A DNA stretch of 64,000 bases, taken from the NCBI RefSeq assembly GCF_003665435.1, contig NZ_CP023407.1, positions 5,815,501-5,879,500 of the forward strand, written 5' to 3'. Below the pieces are notes generated by a model. It made no database searches. It saw nothing but the letters and a program-made list of their open reading frames with translations, and was not told where the DNA came from. The position numbers were made by a program, and so were the translations under genes. Of the stretch, positions 16,639 through 24,035 are shown piece by piece (the first letter of the stretch is position 1; each line of letters starts with the position of its first letter). The stretch is from Streptomyces fungicidicus. GTDB lineage: Bacteria; Actinomycetota; Actinomycetes; Streptomycetales; Streptomycetaceae.

Positions 16639-17109
16639 ATGAGTGGGAAGACCTACCTCGCGTACGACTATCCGCTGCTGGGCGCCTTCCTGAGCATGCT
16701 GGTGTTCTTCCTGTGGATCATGTGGATCATCCTGCTCTTCCGGGTCGTCGTGGACATCTTCCGCGACGACGGGCTGAGCGGCTGGGCCAAGACCGGCTGG
16801 CTGGTGTTCACCATCGTCCTGCCCTTCCTGGGCGTGTTCGTCTACGTGATCGCCCGGGGCAAGAACATGGGCCGTCGCGAGATCACCCAGGCCCGGCAGC
16901 AGCAGGAGGCGTTCGACAGCTACATCCGCGAGACCGCCAAGGGCGCCGGGGGCGGCACCAGCAGCGTCGACGAACTCGCCCGGCTGTCCGAGATCAAGGC
17001 ACGCGGCGACATCTCCGACGACGAGTTCCGCAGGGCGAAGGAACTGGTCCTGACCGGCCACGGTCCGAAGGAGCACCACGGCCCGTACGCGTCGTCCGCA
17101 GGACGCTGA
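16639..17109 (+). CDS. PLDc_N/SHOCT-domain membrane protein
   Basis: 156 residues. Two transmembrane segments (LLGAFLSMLVFFLWIMWIIL and TGWLVFTIVLPFLGVFVYVI) form a PLDc_N-like unit, linked by the acidic loop VVDIFRDDGLSGWAK; the C-terminus carries a SHOCT motif (DELARLSEIKARGDISDDEF). SHOCT motifs are oligomerisation modules. GGAGGAAGAG lies just before the ATG. Together with the flanking HdeD and DUF7144-type genes it forms a run of small envelope proteins that may respond to membrane stress; this is inference. Confidence 0.88.
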   Translation: MSGKTYLAYDYPLLGAFLSMLVFFLWIMWIILLFRVVVDIFRDDGLSGWAKTGWLVFTIVLPFLGVFVYVIARGKNMGRREITQARQQQEAFDSYIRETAKGAGGGTSSVDELARLSEIKARGDISDDEFRRAKELVLTGHGPKEHHGPYASSAGR

Positions 17110-17162
17110 CCGGCTGACCGACTGACCGGCCGACCCCCACGACACGGAATCGAGGCATCGGA

Positions 17163-17615
17163 ATGACCGCCACTCACCCGGGACACGGCGCGGCGCGCGG
17201 CGCGAGCGGCGCACACGCGCCGGCGGCCAGGCTGCACTGGGCCGAAGGCCTCACGGTCTTCGCCGCCGTCACGCTCATGATCGTGTCCGTGCTCGACATC
17301 TTCCGGGGCGTCATGGGCATCGCCCAGGACGACGTCTTCGTCACGACGCCCGACTACGTCTTCCGGTTCGACCTCACCGCGTGGGGCTGGACCCACCTGG
17401 TGCTCGGCGCCGTCGGGGTGCTGGTCAGCCTCGGGCTGGTCCGGGACTCCCTGTGGGCCCGCGTGGCGGGCGTGACGATCGCCGGGTTCATCATCATCGC
17501 CAACTTCCTCTCCCTGCCGTACTACCCGGTCTGGTCCGTCGTGATGATCGCCTTCTCCGGGTTCGTCATCTGGGCGCTGTGCGTGGCGCGTTCGCCCGGC
17601 CGCGCCGAGCGCTGA
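17163..17615 (+). CDS. DUF7144-type four-helix membrane protein
   Basis: 150 residues with a 25-residue Gly/Ala/His-rich cytoplasmic start and four hydrophobic segments. WAEGLTVFAAVTLMIVSVLDIFRGVMGIAQDDVF, then YVFRFDLTAWGWTHLVLGAV, is the signature of a small membrane family common in Streptomyces (DUF7144). No function is established. It follows the SHOCT gene by 53 bases in the same direction; no strong ribosome site is visible, so the exact start is the least certain part. Confidence 0.83.
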   Translation: MTATHPGHGAARGASGAHAPAARLHWAEGLTVFAAVTLMIVSVLDIFRGVMGIAQDDVFVTTPDYVFRFDLTAWGWTHLVLGAVGVLVSLGLVRDSLWARVAGVTIAGFIIIANFLSLPYYPVWSVVMIAFSGFVIWALCVARSPGRAER

Positions 17616-17887
17616 GCCCTGTTCCGTGACGACCGCCGGCCGTGGAGGCGCGGGGTGGGCCCGACCGGCCCTCCTCGCCCTCGCGGCCGGCGTCCTCGTG
17701 CCGCTCCCGGCGCCTCCGTGCTCTGCGGGATCCGGGGCGCTGCGGGTACGCGTCCCGCGCGCCGTGCGGGGTACGCGGTGGGGGACCGGCGCCCCCGACC
17801 GGCTGCGGGTGACCAGGCTCGCTCGGGGACGGCAGGACGACGGTCCGTGACCCGCGCGTCGCGGCCGTGACCGGGAAGGCGGTGGAC

Positions 17888-18718
17888 ATGTGCCGGTGGC
17901 TCGCCTATTCGGGCACTCCGATCCTCCTCGACAACATCCTCTACAAGCCCGCCCACTCACTCATCGACCAGAGCCTGCACGCCAAGATGGGCGTCGAGAC
18001 CACCAACGGTGACGGGTTCGGCGTGGGCTGGTACGTGGGGGACAAGGACAGTCCCGCCGTCGTCCGGGACATCGGGCCGGCCTGGAGCGACCGCAACCTG
18101 CGGGAGATCGCCGGGCACGTCGTCTCCCCGCTCTTCTTCGGCCACATCCGGGCATCCACCGGCACGGCGGTGCAGCAGACCAACTGCCATCCGTTCCGGC
18201 ACGGCCACTGGATGTGGATGCACAACGGGGCGATCGAGGACTTCCACCTGCTCCGGCGCGATCTCGCGCTGGCCGTCGAACCGTCCCTGTTCCCGTACGT
18301 CGAGGGGTCCACGGACTCCGAGATGATGTTCTACCTGTCGCTCACCCTCGGCCTGGAGAAGGACCCGCCCGGCGCCGTCGCCCGGATGGCCGGACTGGTG
18401 GAGCGCGTCGGCCACGAGCACGGCGTGGAGTTCCCGCTCCAGATGACGGTCGCGGTGACCGACGGCGTGAGCCTGTGGGCGTTCCGCTACTCCAGCCGCA
18501 AGGAGTCGCGTTCGCTCTTCTACAGCACCCGGGTGGAGACGCTCCGCTCCCTCCACCCGGACGTGGCATTCCTCCAGGAGATCACCGGCGACGCCCGCCT
18601 CATCGTCTCCGAACCCCTGGGCGACCTCCCCGGCGCCTGGAACGCGGTCCCGGAGGGCACGTACGGCGTGGTGCGGCCCGAGGGCGACGAGATGCACACC
18701 TTCACGCCGGTGACGTGA
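17888..18718 (+). CDS. Class II glutamine amidotransferase (EgtC/YafJ-like)
   Basis: 276 residues. The N-terminal nucleophile is Cys2 of MCRWLAYSG, exposed when the initiator Met is removed. GFGVGWY, the GHIRASTGTAVQQTNCHPF glutaminase block and MHNGAI complete the Ntn-hydrolase glutaminase site. It has no synthetase domain, so it either passes ammonia to a separate partner or hydrolyses another gamma-glutamyl amide, as EgtC does in ergothioneine synthesis. No egt genes are nearby, so the substrate is unknown. The start is fixed by the Cys2 requirement and preceded by GGTGG. Confidence 0.93.
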   Translation: MCRWLAYSGTPILLDNILYKPAHSLIDQSLHAKMGVETTNGDGFGVGWYVGDKDSPAVVRDIGPAWSDRNLREIAGHVVSPLFFGHIRASTGTAVQQTNCHPFRHGHWMWMHNGAIEDFHLLRRDLALAVEPSLFPYVEGSTDSEMMFYLSLTLGLEKDPPGAVARMAGLVERVGHEHGVEFPLQMTVAVTDGVSLWAFRYSSRKESRSLFYSTRVETLRSLHPDVAFLQEITGDARLIVSEPLGDLPGAWNAVPEGTYGVVRPEGDEMHTFTPVT

Positions 18719-18782
18719 GCATCGGCAACCGTCCGTCGCGCCGTACCCGTTGACCTCTCCGCGGCTCACCCTTACGTTTTCG

Positions 18783-18821
18783 GCGTTCGTCATGCCAGAT
18801 GGCGTGCGAAATGTCGAACGC
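18783..18821. promoter_or_regulatory. Inverted repeat upstream of the GH43/CE12 genes
   Basis: GCGTTCG at 18783-18789 and CGAACGC at 18815-18821 are perfect inverted arms, 25 bases apart; within them lies CGAAATGTCGAAC, itself close to a palindrome. It is about 165 bases before the GH43 start and is a candidate operator for a sugar-responsive repressor. Confidence 0.4.
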
Positions 18822-18858
18822 ATCGCCTGTCCTATCTCCCCCACGAGAGGCAGACCGC

Positions 18859-18984
18859 ATGAGCCGCGCCGCCGACCCGCCCGCCCCGTACGTGCACCCG
18901 CCCGTCGCAACAGCGCCGACCCGCACATCACCCGGCGCACACCGACGGCTTCCCGTGGCCGACACGGCGGGGCGGGGGGCGTGA
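18859..18984 (+). CDS. Possible 41-aa leader ORF before the GH43 gene
   Basis: An ATG preceded by GAGAGG (eight bases) opens a 41-codon frame rich in Pro, Ala, Thr and Arg, ending one base before the ATG of the glycosidase gene. The stop-to-start distance is right for translational coupling. The peptide has no recognisable domain or signal sequence. It could be a real leader or a chance frame in GC-rich DNA. Confidence 0.28.
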   Translation: MSRAADPPAPYVHPPVATAPTRTSPGAHRRLPVADTAGRGA

Positions 18985-18985
18985 C

Positions 18986-20398
18986 ATGAGACGTGCGTAC
19001 GCATTGCTGATCGCCCTCTGTCTCGCGCTCGCCGGCGCGGTCGTGACCGCGGGACCCGCACAGGCCGCCCCGCAGACCATCCCCAACGGCGTCCAGTTCA
19101 CCGACCCTTCGGGAAACCCCGTGCACGCCCACGGCGGCGGCGTCCTCAAGGTCGGCGCCGCCTACTACTGGTTCGGCGAGCACCGCAACGCCGACAACAC
19201 CTTCCGCTCCGTGGACGCCTACCGCTCCACCGACCTGAAGAACTGGGAGTTCCGCAACCACGTCCTCACCGAGGACAGCCACCCGGAACTCGCCACCGCC
19301 AACATCGAGCGGCCCAAGGTCATGTACAACGCCTCCACCGGCCGGTTCGTGATGTGGATGCACAAGGAGAACGGCAGCGACTACGCCGAGGCCCGCGCCG
19401 CCGTCGCCGTCTCCGCCACCGTGGACGGCGACTACACCTGGCGCGGCAGCTTCCGGCCGCTGGGGCAGCACATGTCCCGCGACATCACCGTCTTCACGGA
19501 CACCGACGGCGCCGGCTACATGGTCTCCGCCGCCCGCGAGAACTACGACCTGCACATCTACCGGCTCACCGCCGACTACACCGGCGTCGCGAGCCTGGTC
19601 GCCAACCCCTGGCCCGGCGGACACCGGGAGGCCCCGGCCCTGTTCAAGCGCGACGGCGTCTACTTCATGCTGACCTCGGGCGCCACCGGCTGGAGCCCCA
19701 ACCAGCAGCGGTACGCCACCGCCACCAGCCTCTCCGGCCCCTGGTCGGCGATGCGCGACGTCGGCGACTCCACCGCCTACGGCTCCCAGACCGCGTACGT
19801 CCTGCCGGTGCAGGGCACTTCCGGCACCGCGTACCTGTACCTGGGCGACCGCTGGGGCAACTCCTTCGGCGGAACCGTCAACGACTCCCGGTACGTGTGG
19901 CTGCCGCTCACCTTCCCCACGAACACGTCGATGTCCCTGTCCTGGACGCCCGAGCTCACCGTCGACACGGCCGCCGGGACGGTCGCCGGCACCGGTGCCG
20001 CGTACGAGACCCTGACCGCCCGGCACAGCGGCAGGTGCGCCGACGTGACCGGCCAGTCGCTCTGGCAGGGCGCCCAGGTCAAGCAGTACGACTGCAACGG
20101 CGGCACCAACCAGAGGTACTGGTTCAAGCCCGTCGGCGGCGGCCACCACCAACTGGTGGTCCGCAACAGCAGCCTGTGCCTGCGGGAGAACGCGAGCACG
20201 GTCACCCAGGAGGACTGCGACGCCTCCGCGACCGCCCAGCAGTGGTCGGTCACCGCCACGGGCTCCTACCTGAACGTGAGGTCCCGCGCCACCGGCGAGT
20301 GTCTGGACGTGAACGGCGGCTCCACCGCCAACTCGGCGGCGATCATCACGTACACCTGCAACGAAGGAACCAACCAGCAGTGGACACGCGGGACATGA
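18986..20398 (+). CDS. Secreted GH43 exo-beta-1,3-galactanase-like protein with CBM13 (ricin) domain
   Basis: 470 residues: signal peptide about 1-27 (ends QAAP), a GH43 five-blade domain to about 340, and a C-terminal ricin-type CBM13 with QxW-type repeats (TNQRYWF, AQQWSV, TNQQWTR). The opening NPVHAHGGGVLKVGAAYYWFGE and RSVDAYRSTDLKNWEF closely resemble subfamily 24 exo-beta-1,3-galactanases acting on arabinogalactan side chains. HREAPALF (near 214) is the place of the general acid glutamate. The next gene overlaps by four bases, so a pectin/arabinogalactan-degrading pair is secreted together. Subfamily is assigned by eye. Confidence 0.9.
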   Translation: MRRAYALLIALCLALAGAVVTAGPAQAAPQTIPNGVQFTDPSGNPVHAHGGGVLKVGAAYYWFGEHRNADNTFRSVDAYRSTDLKNWEFRNHVLTEDSHPELATANIERPKVMYNASTGRFVMWMHKENGSDYAEARAAVAVSATVDGDYTWRGSFRPLGQHMSRDITVFTDTDGAGYMVSAARENYDLHIYRLTADYTGVASLVANPWPGGHREAPALFKRDGVYFMLTSGATGWSPNQQRYATATSLSGPWSAMRDVGDSTAYGSQTAYVLPVQGTSGTAYLYLGDRWGNSFGGTVNDSRYVWLPLTFPTNTSMSLSWTPELTVDTAAGTVAGTGAAYETLTARHSGRCADVTGQSLWQGAQVKQYDCNGGTNQRYWFKPVGGGHHQLVVRNSSLCLRENASTVTQEDCDASATAQQWSVTATGSYLNVRSRATGECLDVNGGSTANSAAIITYTCNEGTNQQWTRGT

Positions 20399-21456
20399 GA
20401 CAGCGCCGCACGCACCTCCGGACCGCCGTGACGGCGGCCGTGGCGCTGGGCATCGGCCTGTCGGCCGCACCGGCCCAGGCGCGCACCCCCACGCGCCCGC
20501 CCGCCCCCGGCATCGAGAACTGCACGGCCACCGCCTGCCACTTCGACCTGCCGCCCGGCACGTACGACGTACGGGTCACCCTCGGCGGCGACCTGGCGTC
20601 CAGCACCGCCATCGGCGGCGAGACCCGGCGCGCCCTTCTCCCCGAGACCGCCGCACCGGCCGGCGGGCGGACCGTCCGCGGCTTCACCGTAAACGTCCGC
20701 ACACCCGAGGGCGAACCCCTCGGCGCGCAGGGCACACCGGGACTCGACCTCACCCTCGGCGGAACCGCGCCCGCGCTCGCCGGCATCCGGGTCACCCCGG
20801 CCCGGCACGCCCGGCAGATCCTCCTGGTCGGCGACTCCACCGTCTGCGACCAGCCGGGCGACCCGTACTCCGGCTGGGGCCAGCGACTGCCCCAGTACCT
20901 GCGCGAGGGGCTGTCCGTGGCCAACTACGCCGATTCCGGGGAGAGTACGGTCAGCTATCTCGGGAACCCGCTCCTCTGGGACGCCGTCCGGCCACTGATC
21001 CGGCGCGGTGACCTCGTCCTGATCCAACTCGCCCACAACGACAAGACCACGGACGGGCCGGCCTACCGGGCCAACCTCGAGGCCCTGGTGGCGGGCGTGC
21101 GGGAGCGGGGCGGCGAACCGGTCCTGGTGACCCCGGTCGTGAGGCGCTGGTTCAACACCGACGGCACCCTGGACAACGACACCGCCCTGCTGGTCAACGG
21201 ACTCGGCGTCGACCACCCGGCCGTCATCCGCTCCGTCGCGGCCGACCGGGACGTCCCGCTGATCGACCTCACGGCGCGGACGAAGGAACTCGTCGAATCC
21301 CTGGGCGTGGAGGGCTCCAAGGCCCTCTACCTCCACAACGAGAAACGGGACAACACGCACACCTCCGTGCACGGCGCCACCGTGTACGCGGACCTGGTCC
21401 GTGAGGAACTGCTGAACCTGCGTCTGGTGCCGAAGGGCTCAGTCAGGGTGGAATGA
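20395..21456 (+). CDS. Secreted rhamnogalacturonan acetylesterase-like SGNH hydrolase (CE12)
   Basis: 353 residues. A signal peptide (about 1-29, ending AQA) precedes a beta-rich N-terminal domain and an SGNH/GDSL hydrolase core: VGDSTVCDQ (nucleophile serine, block I), NYADSGEST (block II), QLAHNDKTT (block III Asn) and DNTHTSVHGA (catalytic Asp-His, block V). These match rhamnogalacturonan acetylesterase, which removes acetyl groups from pectin backbones. The ATG overlaps the GH43 stop (ATGA), so both are made together. The N-terminal domain is typical of bacterial CE12 enzymes. Confidence 0.92.
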   Translation: MRQRRTHLRTAVTAAVALGIGLSAAPAQARTPTRPPAPGIENCTATACHFDLPPGTYDVRVTLGGDLASSTAIGGETRRALLPETAAPAGGRTVRGFTVNVRTPEGEPLGAQGTPGLDLTLGGTAPALAGIRVTPARHARQILLVGDSTVCDQPGDPYSGWGQRLPQYLREGLSVANYADSGESTVSYLGNPLLWDAVRPLIRRGDLVLIQLAHNDKTTDGPAYRANLEALVAGVRERGGEPVLVTPVVRRWFNTDGTLDNDTALLVNGLGVDHPAVIRSVAADRDVPLIDLTARTKELVESLGVEGSKALYLHNEKRDNTHTSVHGATVYADLVREELLNLRLVPKGSVRVE

Positions 21457-21549
21457 ACCCCTGGGGCGCTCCGTCCGGAACCGGGGCGCCCCAGGCCCGC
21501 CCGGCCCCGGTGCCCGGACGGTTCGGCCGGCGCCGAAGCGTCCGGCTCC

Positions 21550-21555
21550 TAGCGT
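21550..21555 (+). promoter_or_regulatory. -10 box TAGCGT, likely leaderless start
   Basis: TAGCGT ends six bases before the ATG at 21562 with no ribosome site between. The geometry equals that before the ThuA gene. Confidence 0.55.
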
Positions 21556-21561
21556 TGTCGC

Positions 21562-22029
21562 ATGACCGAGAGCACCCCGAACCCCGCCCCCGCCCCCTCC
21601 GCCGCCGTCACCGGCATGGTCGACCACGTCCTCGCGCTGGCCGCCACCTGGACCCGCTGGGACGGGGAACCGGCGCACGCCGACGAGCGCGTGTACACCC
21701 CGCACAAGGCGGTCCGCCGGGTCGCCGACCACATGGTCGACCACCTCGCGGAGATGGAGGCCCGCCTCGCCGGTGAGCAGCCGCAGCCCGACCACTGGCA
21801 CGCGTCCCTCGTCACCACCGACGCCGACCTCGCCCCGTTCACCGAGCAGGACCTCGACGAGGCCCGCAGCCGCCTCACCCGGCTCGCCCGCATCTGGGCC
21901 AACCGCCTCGACGCGCTCACCGCAGAGCAGCTCGACCACTCACCCGGCGCCGGCTGGAGCTTCCGCGAACTCGCCCACCACCTGCAGGAGTCCGTCTACT
22001 ACGCCGACGCCGTAGGAGACCTGTCGTGA
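21562..22029 (+). CDS. DinB-like four-helix protein
   Basis: 155 residues, all helical. The pattern KAVRRVADHMVDHLAEMEARLAG and the C-terminal WSFRELAHHLQESVYYADAVG, with spaced histidines, resembles the DinB/YfiT metal-binding helical bundle, members of which act as thiol S-transferases or metal-dependent hydrolases. The second histidine cluster (AHHLQES) is where DinB proteins bind metal. Its last bases overlap the GTG of the next gene (GTGA), so the two are coupled. Family placement is moderate. Confidence 0.75.
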   Translation: MTESTPNPAPAPSAAVTGMVDHVLALAATWTRWDGEPAHADERVYTPHKAVRRVADHMVDHLAEMEARLAGEQPQPDHWHASLVTTDADLAPFTEQDLDEARSRLTRLARIWANRLDALTAEQLDHSPGAGWSFRELAHHLQESVYYADAVGDLS

Positions 22030-22805
22030 GCGACTTCGCCGGCCTGCACCACGCGGACGGCCCGCTGCTGCTGCCCAACGCCTGGGACCACGCCTCCGCG
22101 CTCGCCCTCGCCGCCCACGGCTTCCCGGCGGTCGGCACCACCAGCCTGGCCGTCGCGGCGGCGGCCGGGCTGCCCGACGGGGAGGGCGCCACCCGCCGGG
22201 AGACGCTGCGGCTCGCCCGCACCCTCGGCCCGGAGCCGTTCCTGCTCTCCGTGGACGCGGAGGGCGGCTTCGCCGACGACCCCGACGAGGTGGCCGAACT
22301 GGCCCGGGAGCTGTACGCGCTGGGCGCCGCGGGCATCAACCTGGAGGACGGACTGGGGCCCGTCGACCGGCACACGGCGAAGATCGCCGCCGTGCGGGCG
22401 GCGGCCCCCGGCCTCTTCGTGAACGCCCGCACCGACACGTACTGGCTCGGCGACGGCGAGGGCACCACGGAGCGCGCCCTGGCCTACCGGGACGCGGGCG
22501 CGCACGGCGTGTTCGTCCCCGGCCTCACCGAGCCCCGCCGGACCGCCGCACTGGTGTCCGCCCTGGACGGCGTCCCCCTCAACGTCCTCTACTCCCCGGC
22601 CGGTCCCTCCGTCCCCCGCCTCGCCGACCTCGGCGTCCGCCGGATCAGCCTCGGCTCGCTGCTGTACCGGCGGGCCCTGGGCGCGGCGGTGGAGACCGCG
22701 GCCGCGATCCGGGCGGGCCGGAAACCGGAGGGAACGGCACCGTCGTACGAGGAGATCCAGAGGCTCGGCGGACGCACCGGGGAGGGACGATCCTGGTACG
22801 GTTGA
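22026..22805 (+). CDS. Isocitrate lyase/PEP mutase-family protein
   Basis: 259 residues. LLPNAWDHASALALAAHGFPAVGTTS is the typical start of the small PEP-mutase-like branch; LLSVDAEGGF, AAGINLEDG and FVNARTDTYW are the Mg-binding and active-site loops of the superfamily. The branch contains C-C and P-C lyases such as oxaloacetate decarboxylase and 2-methylisocitrate lyase-like proteins; the lid cysteine (KKCGH) of true isocitrate lyase is absent. Substrate unknown. GTG start overlapping the DinB-like gene, with GGAGA in front. Confidence 0.9.
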   Translation: MSDFAGLHHADGPLLLPNAWDHASALALAAHGFPAVGTTSLAVAAAAGLPDGEGATRRETLRLARTLGPEPFLLSVDAEGGFADDPDEVAELARELYALGAAGINLEDGLGPVDRHTAKIAAVRAAAPGLFVNARTDTYWLGDGEGTTERALAYRDAGAHGVFVPGLTEPRRTAALVSALDGVPLNVLYSPAGPSVPRLADLGVRRISLGSLLYRRALGAAVETAAAIRAGRKPEGTAPSYEEIQRLGGRTGEGRSWYG

Positions 22806-22866
22806 CGCTTTCGCGGGTATCAGACCCTTTGGACTCATCTCCGGCGAGGCGAGGGACCGAGGAACC

Positions 22867-23292
22867 ATGGACATGGACATCCCCGGCGAGAAACGGCTGG
22901 CGGCCGCGGTCGTGAGGGACGACGAGGGGCGGGTGCTCCTGGTGCGCCGCAGCGCGACGGAGAGATTCCTGCCCCGGGTGTGGGGGGTCCCCTGCGGCAA
23001 GCTGGAACCCGGCGAGGACGCCCGCGACGGCGCCCTGCGCGAGCTGAAGGAGGAGACCGGCCTGCTCGGCGAGATCGTGCGCAAGGCCGGCGAGTCGTCC
23101 TTCCTCAGCGAGTACCGGGGGCAGGAGACCAAGAACTGGCAGGAGAACTTCCTGGTCCGCCCGCTGACCGACCGGGTCACGCTGCCCTGTCCCGACCAGG
23201 TCCACGCCTGGCTGCACCCGTCCGAGCTGACCGGCGTCGACATCGACGACTACAACCTCGACGTCGTACGCCAGGCCCTCACGGACTGCTGA
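22867..23292 (+). CDS. Nudix hydrolase
   Basis: 141 residues. The Nudix box is complete at about residues 43-65: GKLEPGEDARDGALRELKEE followed by TG, matching GX5EX7REUXEEXGU. Nudix enzymes hydrolyse nucleoside diphosphates linked to another moiety; the MutT-like size and the preceding AAAVVRDDEGRVLLVRR strand fit a housekeeping or sanitising pyrophosphatase. The ATG follows GAGGAACC. The last 14 bases overlap the stop of the convergent cupin-like gene. Confidence 0.92.
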   Translation: MDMDIPGEKRLAAAVVRDDEGRVLLVRRSATERFLPRVWGVPCGKLEPGEDARDGALRELKEETGLLGEIVRKAGESSFLSEYRGQETKNWQENFLVRPLTDRVTLPCPDQVHAWLHPSELTGVDIDDYNLDVVRQALTDC

Positions 23293-24022
23293 GCAGCTCC
23301 GCCAGCCCGCGCAGCGCTGCCAGGTAACCCGGCACGTCGAGCGGCTGCTTGGGCACCGCGCCCGCGTGCGGTCCCGCCGCCGTGAACACATCGGTGTGCC
23401 GCCGCCGTTCGGCACCCGTCTCCAGGAACAGCGTCACCGTGGGCTCCCGCGTGTCGCACCAGGCACGGTGCAGCGTGTGGGCGGGCAGGGCGTAGGTGCT
23501 GCCCGCCGCGTACCGGCCGGTGTGGGACAGCCGCAGCCGGGCCGGACCCGCCGGGGTCAGCAGCCAGTCGGCCGAGCCCTCCGCCAGGGACTCCTCGTAC
23601 CGGGTCGCCCCGAAGGACCTCCCCGCCCCGGCGTCGCCGTCGCCGGCCGCCTCGTACAGCTCCATGCACAGCCGCCCCCGCACGATGTGCGAGGCCAGCG
23701 CCGAACGGTGGTTGTGGATGTCCTCCCTGCCGGTGCCGCCCGCGCCCGCGTGCCACAGATGGACGCGCAGCATGTGACGCCCACCGGCGTCGACCAGCAA
23801 CAGCTTGTCGAAGCCCAGCACATGCCGGTACGACAGCCGGGCGAGGCGCTCCGTGTCGCCCTCGCCGCCCGCCAGTTCGTCGACCAGCTCGCGCAGCCTC
23901 CCGGGCGCCCCCAACTCCGCGACCACCCCGCCCGCCGCCGCCACCAGGTCCCGCTCGGACGGCCCGCCGTCCAGCGCCCCCGTCAGCAAGCGCTCCGCCG
24001 CCGACACCCGCCGACCGCCCAT
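23279..24022 (-). CDS. Cupin-like protein, unknown function
   Basis: 247 residues. A helical N-terminal third (AERLLTGALDGGPSERDL) leads to a beta-barrel with cupin-like metal ligands: DIHNHRSALASHIVRG gives HxH and a second His, and YALPAHTLHRAWC a later His. The pattern recalls thiol dioxygenases and other double-stranded beta-helix enzymes but matches none I can name. It lies 13 bases downstream of the membrane toroid gene on the same strand, so they form a probable two-gene operon. Start at ATG 24022. Confidence 0.78.
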   Translation of the reverse strand: MGGRRVSAAERLLTGALDGGPSERDLVAAAGGVVAELGAPGRLRELVDELAGGEGDTERLARLSYRHVLGFDKLLLVDAGGRHMLRVHLWHAGAGGTGREDIHNHRSALASHIVRGRLCMELYEAAGDGDAGAGRSFGATRYEESLAEGSADWLLTPAGPARLRLSHTGRYAAGSTYALPAHTLHRAWCDTREPTVTLFLETGAERRRHTDVFTAAGPHAGAVPKQPLDVPGYLAALRGLAELLSSP

Positions 24023-24035
24023 GCGTCCCGTCCCC

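Noticed and set aside
17626-17850. 74-codon frame starting with GTG between the DUF7144-type and amidotransferase genes
   Set aside because: It has a hydrophobic start but then becomes Arg/Gly/Pro-rich, has no ribosome site and no recognisable family; more likely chance in GC-rich DNA.
23279-23292. Frameshift at the Nudix/cupin-like gene overlap
   Set aside because: Both proteins have complete family length and normal ends; a 14-base convergent overlap is acceptable.
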